Part shown: in pieces, positions 11,375-20,560 of the stretch
Numbering within the stretch: position 1 is the first letter of the stretch
Layout: the number at the start of each line of letters is the position of its first letter
Assembly (NCBI GenBank): GCA_020740775.1
Contig: JAHEWK010000033.1
Span: 355,364 to 419,363 of the forward strand
Reading direction: 5' to 3'
DNA: 64,000 bases
DNA from: Ilyonectria destructans
Lineage: Eukaryota; Ascomycota; Sordariomycetes; Hypocreales; Nectriaceae
The notes under the pieces: model-generated
Told to the model about the DNA's origin: nothing
Database searches by the model: none
The model's input: the letters and a program-made list of their open reading frames with translations, nothing else
Position numbers and translations under genes: made by a program

Positions 11375-14200
11375 ATGGAATCTACGGATTCGAACGCAAT
11401 TAAGGATCCCAGGGTTAGGGCGGCTATCGAGCACTACCTACTGGATCTAGAAAGTACCACGCCGCCGAATACGTTGAGGAATTACAAGCCTAAGCAGAAG
11501 GAATGGCAGGTTAGTACATGCAGATAGATGCAGATGCATCTGCAACACCTATATACACAGAGGAGGCTCTATTTTACCTTGGATTTTCCTAGTAACGATA
11601 AGCAGGGCTGGTGTAAGCAAAACTGGCCTGCTATACCTGCAGGATGGCCTCCACAGGACCCGATTCCATCTGGTCAACAGCTGCCCGGAGATCTCGTCGA
11701 TGAAGGCAAACTACTGCTCTTTATGAAAGAGGCTGTAGTATCCCGGGCTCCAAGGAAGGGAAAGAGGGCCGCACATGAAAGGAAACATCACCTCGAGGAA
11801 CAGGAAGCGAAAAAGGCTGCGAAACGACGGAAATATGCACCAGGTAAGCTAAGCAGTTGCTGCCGTGGAGCAGTCTGGCCCTCGGGACCCCAGCTCATTC
11901 ACATCTATTTTAGGGGACACCATCTATGTTGGTGGTAAGGATGGTAGTAGTAGCAGTAGCTCTGACTCTGACTTCGAAATATTCGAGTCCCAGCTTAAAC
12001 TGCAGTATAATTCTGTACGTGGGTACGTCTCAGCGATCCAAAAGCTCTACGATGAGCAGAAAACTAGGGGGATCAACCCTGCGCCGCGGCCACAAGGCGT
12101 GGCGTTGAAAGCTCTCAAGCGCAGTATCCTAGCCACTACGTGGTCTAAGAAGCGAAAAGAGTATACCGATAGAGGCGTGGGGACCTTAAGAGATGTATAC
12201 TCGCCGGCGCAGATACCAGACCACACCGCCGTAGCCTGGGCTGAACGAGATCGGATATCTATCGGCAGCGCCTTACGGACCCAGGTCGACTTTCTGTTCG
12301 GGAATCACATGTTGCTACGGTCGAGTAACCGGCTCCCGATGGAACTGGCGGACTGCTTTTGCCTCGGCCTTCCAAACGAAGGTCTCAAAACTGAAGGATT
12401 TACTACGAAGGCACTGATCGTTGTGATGAACGGCGGGAAGACGAACCAACACGGGCGGATGGAATACGGCGCTGCCCTCCGCCACCGAGATCCGAGATCC
12501 TGTCTTATCGGCGCATTAGCATTCTTCTTCTTCTGGCGTTGGCAGGCGGAAAAGGCTGAGAAATTTCCAGTCTTTGGAAAAAGCGAAGACTGGTACGGGA
12601 TAAAGGTCCTGCGGCGGTCAGCGAAGGAGCCGAAAGGTTAGTGTTGTGTTGTGCCACCGCGTAACTTCGCCCTCCGTCCCCAACACTTCCTGACTATTAT
12701 ATAGCTCCCCTCTCGTATCAGACTGCTCGTGACTGGACCTCCCGCTTCTATGAGAAGGCAGGTATCAAGGTCAGCAAAGTCAGCCACGCGCCTCGGGTAG
12801 CCGGCACGCAGAATGCAGATATTGCAGGCGTGGCCGAAGGTCAGGTACGTAGTGCAACTAGGTATAGCGGATGTCAGTATAGCACTGGGCATATCTGAAC
12901 TGTGGAAATTTGTATGGAGGAATTGCAAATTCGGCTAAAGTCAGCCAAAATTGCATATTCAGCCCTAGTAAAGTGGCCACGCTTTACACAACCCCCTGCC
13001 TATTACACGATCCTATCTACTTTTACACCTACTCTAACTAACTGCTCACAGATTCGCCGGGCGGGCAGGTGGAATAACGGGGATCAGATGACTGGCTGTT
13101 ACCTTACCTCCCTACCGTTCGAGTTTATGCGGGCAGTGGCCGACTTTGACCCAGAGTGGTCAGGAACCTACTTTGTGCCACGTGCTACTGTGCGACCGCC
13201 TGCCTCCCTATTAGCTCTGGTCTGGCCTGAACTAGATAAGTGGAAGGCAGCACACGATGACCCTAGTTCAGAGGAAGCCGTGAAGCTCGGCGTTGAAGCC
13301 AATATGGCTGCTGGTGCTTTTCTGGAACTACTGGAGTGGCTACGAGAAGTGGTCCTGCAGGACGCGGTTTTCCTACGCGAGCACTACCCTTTCCACCCCA
13401 TCTTCGAAGAGCCGGTCTTTCGCTGTTCGGAGTTCGCAGCGTTCGCGGTCCAAATCAAGGACGCTTGCAAACGTGCGCAGGAGGTATCACACGTCACGGC
13501 CATTCAGAAAGCAGTCCCGGTAGTCGCAGCTCAACTTCGAACCGTAGCCGCCCAGCAGTTGGCGGCTGAGCAACTAGCTCAACAGAGGTACACTGAGCTG
13601 ATGGCGGCTAGTCAGATCCTAGCCACCAAGATGGACGACCTGACTGGCGGTTCCTTTACAGTCACGTGGACCCCTGGAAGGTCTAAGGCTACCTTGCAAT
13701 GGGAGGTGCACGCCGGCCATGAACCGCGTCAGCAGAGGCGCCGTGTATCCCCGGAAACTACTCCCACGCCCTTGGCCCGACCCGTTGATACTACTCCTCC
13801 CACACAAACTGCGGCTGCGCCAAAGCAGGGTCAGGGAAATGGGGAAGCCAGTCAGTCAGTTGCAGAAAGATCTCAACCCCCGAGCTATAAGCTCCCGCGA
13901 GCCGTTAAGACGGTTCAGGATCTGCTACGTTTGTGGCGCTACGGCCTAGGCGGAATGCCCTCTGTGGATAGCCTTGAACGCGACTGGGGAACCCACTGGC
14001 GACCATCCTCTGAAAAGCAGTATTTCTCTACTAGAAAGATGATCATTGACGAGGTTACTCGGCGGGCTGCAGCAGAGCATATCGCGGAGGACGTAGTAGC
14101 GAAGCAAATGGATGCGGAACGGAAATCTAATTCGCTTGACAAAGTGTTCAAATCCATTAGGAACGACAGGAAGGCCAGGAATTGGTATAGAAGTCTGTAA
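11375..14200 (+). CDS. Crypton tyrosine recombinase with GCR1_C DNA-binding domain
   Basis: Five exons: 11375-11509, 11606-11843, 11914-12636, 12705-12844 and 13052-14200; 794 residues and no internal stop. All introns have GT/AG ends (two GTTAGT donors) and the last, 207 nt, has a TAACTAAC branch. Recombinase core residues: Arg about 260 in LLRSSNR, HAPR (His 393, Arg 396), GRWN (Trp 419) and the nucleophile Tyr 429 in MTGCYLTS, i.e. the R-H-R-(H/W)-Y set. The stretch IRRAGRW...MTGCYLTSLP is highly typical of fungal Cryptons (CryptonF). A GCR1_C-type domain is at about 699-750 (LWRYG...SLERDWGTHWR). Acidic/Ser segment near residues 132-145. The enzyme would cut and rejoin DNA through a 3'-phosphotyrosine link to move the element. 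Apparently intact. Confidence 0.9.
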
Positions 14201-14491
14201 TTAGGTATTACTGTAGATCGAAAATCAGGGGTTTATTGACTGACTTGGTGCAAAATGTTTGTTTTTTGTGTGACCTGGGGCTAGGCCGGTGCAGGCGGGT
14301 GAAATTTTAAACCACCATAACAATTGAACCAAGCGACTCCACAATATGAAAGAACGTGCATTTGATCACCGGAATAGGCGCTATCGGACGGTATAGCTTT
14401 CACCCTCGTATATCCAGTATTTCGGTCGCAACGGTGTTGCGGAGTTGACATCCGTACTTTTGGGGTGATGTCAAGGGCACGGCGGTAATCT

Positions 14492-14514
14492 GCGGGGTCG
14501 GCGGGCGACCCCGC
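14492..14514. repeat. Perfect 9-bp-stem hairpin near the right end of the Crypton
   Basis: GCGGGGTCG, a 5-nt loop GCGGG, then CGACCCCGC. It lies 35 bp from the right boundary. A smaller one, GACGAC-GG-GTCGTC, is at 11127-11140, 14 bp inside the left boundary. These may be recombinase-related secondary structures. Confidence 0.7.
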
Positions 14515-14543
14515 ACCAAAAAAGACCTGTGACATCCACTTGT

Positions 14544-14549
14544 TGTCAC
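14544..14549 (+). repeat. Right TGTCAC flanking repeat of the Crypton
   Basis: Second copy of the crossover-type direct repeat; host sequence GGGTACAGATGG follows and continues the interrupted DGQVST repeat in frame. Confidence 0.75.
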
Positions 14550-14820
14550 GGGTACAGATGGCCAAGTTTCAACTGTGGTTCCAACCGATACCAGTGTTAG
14601 CCCAGGTACACCTACAGTCATCACGGGTACAGATGGCCAGGTGTCAACCGTGGTTCCGACAGATACAAACGCCAGCTCGGAGACTCCCACCGTCATCACC
14701 GGAACAGATGGACAAGTCTCGACCGTGGTTCCCACCAGTGAAGAGCCGAGTTCGGCAGCCCCGACCGTCACCACCAACTCGGATGGTCAGGTGTCGACGA
14801 TCGTTCCTACCGAAAATCCC
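14550..14820 (+). repeat. Coding repeat array, downstream part
   Basis: Completes the split unit and adds three further TDGQVST or SDGQVST units. A degenerate NSDGQITS copy occurs at about 14960. Three adjacent units here (STVVPTD-type) are nearly identical, suggesting recent expansion. Confidence 0.8.
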
Positions 14821-15203
14821 ACCTCGGATCAAGACACGTCTGCTTCCCCTACCGACTCAGGCACGTCTCTTCCCTCAACAACAGGGGAGACTACAGCTTC
14901 AGGCGTTACCACGAATCCGAGCTCAGAGCCTACTGAAACCGGCACCGCGCCCCCGTCGACAAACTCGGACGGCCAGATCACAAGCCAAGAGAGCGACGTC
15001 ACGACCCAGGCTTCGTCGACTGGAAATGGGGAGGCCACAACCACCATGGAGCCAGAGTACATCATTCCCGTTACTACATCAGTCTCGAAACCGCAGGCAA
15101 CTGATGATGGGTTTGAGATCCCCTGCAATCTCTGGTTTTTCGGCGGTTGCATTGGGGGTATTTTGGGTTGGAGGATCATTCACCCACCCACAATCAACCC
15201 ACC

Positions 15204-15270
15204 GTAAGCATCCCTTCCTGTTCCCTTTTTATGGGTGCCTTAGTCAAAGGATTTTCTAACCTATTTGCAG
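15204..15270 (+). other. Adhesin-like gene intron (third host intron region, 67 nt)
   Basis: GTAAGC donor, TTCTAACC branch at about 15255, TTGCAG acceptor. Keeps the frame from the GGCIGGILGW segment into a Pro-rich exon. Confidence 0.8.
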
Positions 15271-15357
15271 TGGCCCGCCTCCATTGTTCTCCATTGATCC
15301 CCTATTTCCCATTCAGCTCAACACAATAGGAAATCTTCCAGACTGGCCTGAGTACAC

Positions 15358-15431
15358 GTAAGTCACTGCCCAGCCTATAAGGCAGACGCTCGCATAGGTT
15401 GTTGCAATGCTAACACGGGCACGGTCAACAG
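15358..15431 (+). other. Adhesin-like gene intron, 74 nt
   Basis: GTAAGT donor, TGCTAAC branch near 15408, CAACAG acceptor. Flanks an 87-nt exon, the shortest of the gene. Confidence 0.8.
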
Positions 15432-15834
15432 GATTGGGCCGGACAACATCCCGACGTTCTCGGAAGAACCCACAGAGTGTGAGACTGAATCCGCGCAGTT
15501 GTGTGTGACCAGTACCTCTTACGGCGTCTCTGTCGATGCCGCGACAACCGCCACGACCACCACGGAGATCGTTTCTACTTGCGGGACCATCTATGGTTGT
15601 GATGTCGAGGACTCAACACAGACAGAAACTGCCACAGGCACCACCTCAGCCACTGCAGCGGCCACATCACTGATTGGCAAGGAAGAGTGGACAGTGAGTG
15701 ATGACAGCGACGAAGAGTTACTAGCCGCAGCAGCGTTTGCGCAGTCAGAGCTCGACTCCATCTTTGGGACCGCGACTGCTACCCCAACTGCTACCCCAAG
15801 CAGCCAGACAGAGACTTCAACCACATCAGAGACA

Positions 15835-15954
15835 GAGATCATCTCTGCCACTGCAGTATTGTCCAATACGGAAAACTGGGTTACCAGTACTGAAGAAATC
15901 ATCTCGGCCACTGCAGTACTGTCCAACACAGAAAATTGGATTACTAGTACTACC
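15835..15954 (+). repeat. 60-bp coding tandem duplication
   Basis: Two 20-codon units (15835-15894 and 15895-15954) encoding EIISATAVLSNTENW(V/I)TST(E/T). The differences are mostly synonymous third-position changes, so the protein copy is under some constraint or the duplication is recent. Confidence 0.9.
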
Positions 15955-16321
15955 GAGGCCTCATCCACCGAACCGGCCTCGACATCATCTGAGAAGGAGG
16001 AGCCAACGAAGACCATAACTCCTCTCGAGCTCAGCTCCAAGACCTGCGAAGACCCTGCCGACTTCTCAGGCCATGCAGACATCGACGCGGATACCCAGGA
16101 TGGATTTGCCGAGAAGTTCTGTGGCAACTCTGACATCCAATTCGGCCCCGACGACGACCCTCTCGAACATGCGTACCACAATCTCTTCGATATCTCCTAC
16201 TCGTACTCTGTCTCGTGGGTTGATGGCTGCGAAACTACTGAAGATAAGCAGTGGGTGATCTGGCCGCTTGGAGAGGACAGTTACTCCTGCCAAGATATTT
16301 TTGTGAAGGCGTACGAGGACT

Positions 16322-16385
16322 GTAAGTTTTCTCTCCCGAGTGGAATACCAACATTTGGTCTATGGATTTTACTGACATATTACAG
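16322..16385 (+). other. Adhesin-like gene last intron, 64 nt
   Basis: GTAAGT donor, TACTGAC branch near 16370, TTACAG acceptor. Its removal gives the Cys codon TGT and the terminal INGGIGG...C...FIGAR, ending at TAG 16454-16456. Confidence 0.8.
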
Positions 16386-16493
16386 GTATAAATGGCGGTA
16401 TCGGAGGGTATTATGATGCTGGATGTGTTCGGTACCACTTTATTGGTGCCAGGTAGATGTGAAGAACTAGAGCGTAGCCCCCAAATGTTTTGG

Positions 16494-16499
16494 AATAAA
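16494..16499 (+). terminator. Polyadenylation-type signal AATAAA
   Basis: AATAAA 38 nt after the adhesin-like stop codon, followed by AT-rich sequence; a plausible 3' end for the gene. Confidence 0.4.
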
Positions 16500-16599
16500 T
16501 AAAGAACGAGACCAGATCTATCACTTGCAGAAAAGTTCATTTGTGAATTTACATTCAATCTTGCCTTCTGCCTCTGGTGTGAAATTGCTTAAAGTGCCT

Positions 16600-18619
16600 A
16601 TCCCAGCAGTTCCAAAGCTCCCTTATTACTAATTCTAACCTTAGGAACCTCTTATATCAGGTTTACTCATTCTCCCAAGCTTAAGGTATTAACCTAATTA
16701 TTACTGTTAACGAGGAGATTGTGAATCAAGGCCTTATTGGGCTAGCCTCAGATAAGAGTTCTCAGTTAGTTATTTTATAGGCTGAGGTTAGGCATACTGA
16801 AGAAAAAAAGTCTATAAGAGGCTTTAGATGGGTTAGAGTTAGTATTACTATGCCTTCTGTAAGTATAAATAAGTGCCTGCAGCAATCAGTTAGATACTGT
16901 ACTATAATAGCAGAATATTTTACCTCTTTAATAAGTAAGCTGCTAAGGCTGTAGCCAGTAAAGATAATTAGGCAGTAAGGGGTTTTTAGGTGTTAATTTA
17001 AGCTAGATAGTATAGTGAGTTATATACTCTATTACTTATATAATAGGTAATAATTTATTTTAGTAAGATACTACTTAAGTTCTTAATAAACTGCTTTAAG
17101 AGGCTATCTAGCAGTATAGTATTATAGCTATAAAGTAATATCTAAATATTAAGTATATTCTTAAGTAGGAAGTTATATAGCTAGATATTATTACTATTTA
17201 GAGATTTCTAAAAGCTAAAAGTATATTTTTTAAAGTTAAATACTATAATAATACTAAAGAAGTTAGTATAAAAAAGAAAAATTAGTAAAAATTAAGCTTA
17301 CTTAATATTTATATTATTTTAGTTTTTATAAAGTGATATTATTCTCTAATTAAATAAGTTACTAATAGTATATATATTTTATTAGTAGTAATAGCTAATT
17401 AAAATTAATATTATAATAAAGTTATTTAATAAAAAGAGAGTAAATTACTAATAGTAAATTACTAAAGATTCTATAAGCTAATTATAATAGAGAAAATAAA
17501 CTTAAATAAAAATACTATTAACTTTTTTTCTTTGTAATTTTAATTTATATAGCTAGCTTAAATAAAAAAATAAAAAGAGTAAAAAAGTTACTTTAACTGT
17601 ATATATATAGAATAATTCTATTTATTCTTTTTTAATTTTTATTTTTCTATTTAAAATAAAATAAAAATTAATAATATTTATTATATATATTAAATTCAGC
17701 TTAATATTATTATAGTTTATTTTAAAATTTAGCAGTAAATATTTAAAAAAGAAATTTACTTTTTTATCTATTTATTTATTTCTCTTTTTCTTTTCTTTTA
17801 TTTATATATAGTAATAGTTATTTAGTTATAAATAATAAATAAATAAAATAAAAATTAAAATAAGTAGTTAAAAAGAGTATATTTAAAGAGACTAATATCT
17901 TTATATATTTTAATTTAATTTATATTATTCCTTAAATTTATTTATAATTAAATAATAATAGAAAATAAATAAGATAAAATTAAATAGTATTTAAAGATTT
18001 AATATTCTTTATATATAATATTTTAAAATATATAATTTCTTTAAATTTATTTATTTAATTTAAATAAAGCTAAAAAAGAAACTAAATAAATAAATTTAAA
18101 ACATTATATATTTTAAAATATAATATATAAAGAATATTAATTCTTTAAATACTATTTAATTTTATTTTATTTATATATTATATTTTAAAATATATAATTT
18201 TTTAAATTTATTTATAAATAAATAATAAAAGAAAATAAATAAAATATAATAAAAATAGTATTTAAGAGATTAATATCTTTATATATTTTATTTATTTAGT
18301 ATATACTATTTTATCTATATTTAACTCTATAGAACTTCTACTAACTAATTTAGAGAGAAAAAGCCTTCTAGCTATCTAGCTATAGAATAAAAACCTTACT
18401 GCAGTTTTACTCTACTACCTTAAAAAGCTTATTATTATTATTAGATCTATATTAGTAATTTTATTACCAGCCTTATTTAGATTTATAGATTATATATTTA
18501 TCCTTCTTTTAATTCCAGCTGCCTTAAGGTTATAAAGAAGCTATTAGAAGTTTCTCTATAGAGTTATAGCAATTAGTACTACACTCTATTTTTATCTGCT
18601 TTTATAGCTGCTATAGCAG
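16600..18619. other. AT-rich RIP-eroded DNA, no gene
   Basis: Composition drops abruptly from normal to very AT-rich at about 16.6 kb. CpG is nearly absent by eye and TpA steps are dense. No frame of useful length survives. The only structure I can name is the long inverted repeat at 17976-18164. Origin is unknown; it may be an older transposon copy. Confidence 0.7.
17976..18164. repeat. Long AT-only inverted repeat, arms about 81 bp
   Basis: Left arm about 17976-18056 and right arm about 18084-18164 are reverse complements with few mismatches, around a 27-nt centre containing AAAGCTAAAAAAG. A partial third copy follows at about 18170-18300. It could be a palindromic MITE remnant or the join of two inverted fragments. 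Confidence 0.7.
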
Positions 18620-18995
18620 TATTATATTACAGCCTAAGTTAATAACCCTACAGCCTACACTAAAAACCTACTTATTTAGAATAAAATAATAAATCTACTA
18701 ATAGATTACTTTAAAACCCACCTAAATTACTAGTAATCCTTAGGGATTACCAGTAATTTAGAATAATCTTAAGTAATCTACTTAATATATAGTTATCTAA
18801 GAAGTATATATTTAGTATAGATAGCTTTTTAGCTATTAATATAACTTAATTATATTAAGTATTCTTACTTTACTATTATTAGATATAATCTACTTATTTA
18901 AGTTTTAATCTATCTGATTTTCTATTATATAAACTACTAATTAGAATTAGCTTACTCTAGATTTATAAGTATAGTATAATATACTGACTGTTATA
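18620..18995 (+). repeat. 5' LTR of Gypsy element A (376 bp)
   Basis: Aligns end to end with 37479-37854, the same length, with differences that are mostly C/T and G/A. It begins TATTATATTACAG (from an original TG start) and ends GACTGTTATA (TGTTACA in the better preserved copy). Confidence 0.8.
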
Positions 18996-19439
18996 TATTA
19001 ATAGCTCTTATTTAGTATATTACTTATATTAAACTTAAATAATATTAAATCTGTTATTATAGTATCTATAATACTTTCTGGCAGTTTAAGCTTTTTTAAG
19101 AACTAAACTTATAACCCTCTTATTAATAATAATAGAGACTTTAACCTCTTTAAGAAAAAAGAGAAAGAAAAGAATAATAATAAAGAAGTTACTATAAAAG
19201 ATTTTAAGAAGCTTAGATATATTAATAAGAAGTTATCTATATAGCTTAATAAACTCTTAAATACCTTTAAGATAAATACAGCTAATAAATAAAAGCAGAT
19301 TAACCTTCTAGAAACTTAATATAAAAACCTATTAAAGTATAATAATAAACTGGCTTAGGAACTTATCAGCTAGAAATCTATATATAAGAACTATATTGAA
19401 AATACTGCTTCTAATACTATTAAAGATAAAAATACTAGA

Positions 19440-20560
19440 GAAATCCTTTATATATACCAGTCCGACCTATATAATAGCTTAGCTATAAGCTTATAAAAAT
19501 TCCTTATATAGCTCTAAGTATTCTAACTATACTATTCAATATAATTTATTTTAAATAAAGCTAAAATTTAATACAGTATAGAGTTTCTTAAGTATAAAGC
19601 TTTATTTGGTTTTTTTAGCTTTACTTAATATTATTAGATAGATTAAAACTATATAGTATTCTCAAATAGTAAAGATAAATAGTAAGTACTATACCTAGTA
19701 TTAGTAGATATAGTAGCTAAATAATAAGGTTATTACATATTGATCTTTACCTTAAGCTTTAATTTAATCCTTCTGACTTTAACCTTACTGTCTGCAGATA
19801 ATACAATCAGTTAATAACTCTATTATCTGCAGTTAATAACCTTAAGATAGAAATCTTATTTCGAGTAATAAGATATAAGAGAGACTGATATCTTCTGTCG
19901 TTAAGAGACTAACTTTCCTTCTAATAATTATTCTATCTTAATAACTTTTATTATATTAACTATTATTTATAAAGCTCTAGTTATAATTAACTCCATATAT
20001 TAGGAATATATAATTAGATATCGGTATGATACTAAATACCTTTAGAATCTATAAGATCCTAAGGAAAGAAGTAAATTAGATACCTATTAAAAGTTTCTTA
20101 AAAAATATAGGCTTTTTAGCTACTTATCTTACTACCCAGAATGCCTAAATATAAGCTAACAGATTATATTAGCTATTTTTAAATATAGCCTATTCCTTAA
20201 TAATAGAAATAGAGTTAATTCCCAAGGAAATATAATTATCAGTATTAATATTATATATATCCGGATAGAGAAGGCTATACTATATAATTTAGCTGAAAAT
20301 ATTAAAAATAGCAATAATAATAGAGGCTAAGAGTTTATTAAGGAAATTAGCAGTAAGATATATAAGCTCTGGTTCTAGAAGCTATTAAGTTATATAAAGC
20401 TGGTATAGATACTAGCCAGCTAGAGTGCTAACTAGAGGGCGGATTTGGATAACTTAGGTTATTATAGGCGTTAGAGATCTTAGGGTATTAAATTGAGTTG
20501 TGGGATTTATAGGTTTAGATATTAAGGTTAGAATAAGTTAAAAAAGTTAGATAGAATTCC
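19440..20560. other. Extra ~1.1 kb in element A relative to element B
   Basis: The distance from LTR to RT is about 5.2 kb in A but about 4.1 kb in B. The excess falls here, between gag-proximal segments that both elements share. The stretch 20400-20560 keeps some CpG and G-rich sequence, so it is less RIPped than its surroundings. It may be a separate insertion; I recognise no family. Confidence 0.35.

Larger units (their letters stand above)
11113..14549 (+). mobile_element. Crypton (tyrosine-recombinase DNA transposon), 3437 bp
   Basis: The insertion interrupts the adhesin-like repeat array. Boundaries come from the flanking TGTCAC direct repeats and from the host frame, which closes perfectly when 11112 is joined to 14550. 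The cargo is one recombinase gene (11375-14200) in the host's orientation. Noncoding ends are about 260 bp (left) and 350 bp (right). A 13-bp motif TGTCACAGGTCTT at 11107-11119 recurs inverted at 14522-14534, spanning the left junction and lying just inside the right one, as expected for recombinase binding arms. There is no DDE transposase or RT. Normal base composition shows it has not been RIPped, so it is probably recent or single copy. Confidence 0.9.
9521..16456 (+). pseudogene. Cys- and Ser/Thr-rich repeat surface protein, split by a Crypton
   Basis: Host exons are 9521-9713, 9771-11112, then (after the insertion 11113-14549) 14550-15203, 15271-15357, 15432-16321 and 16386-16456. Joined lengths total 3237 nt, a multiple of three, with no internal stop: 1078 residues. 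Order: signal peptide (about 1-20); a Cys-rich head with CC pairs (residues about 28-90); Ser/Thr-rich spacer; about 14 repeats built on T(N/G)(S/T)DGQVST; a second Ser/Thr region with a 20-residue tandem duplication; and a C-terminal Cys-containing domain (SYSVSWVDGC, SCQDIF, CINGGIGG) of the kind I recall next to fungal chitinases. No clear GPI tail. It fits a heavily O-glycosylated wall or adhesin-like protein; binding partner unknown. As it stands translation would stop inside the Crypton. Confidence 0.8.

Noticed and set aside
11204..11434. Minus-strand 76-residue frame at the left end of the Crypton
   Set aside because: Lies in noncoding element sequence over the recombinase start; no family resemblance.
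18300..18619. Remaining part of the pogo-like transposase left of element A
   Set aside because: The minus-strand reading there did not give recognisable transposase motifs, so continuity could not be supported.
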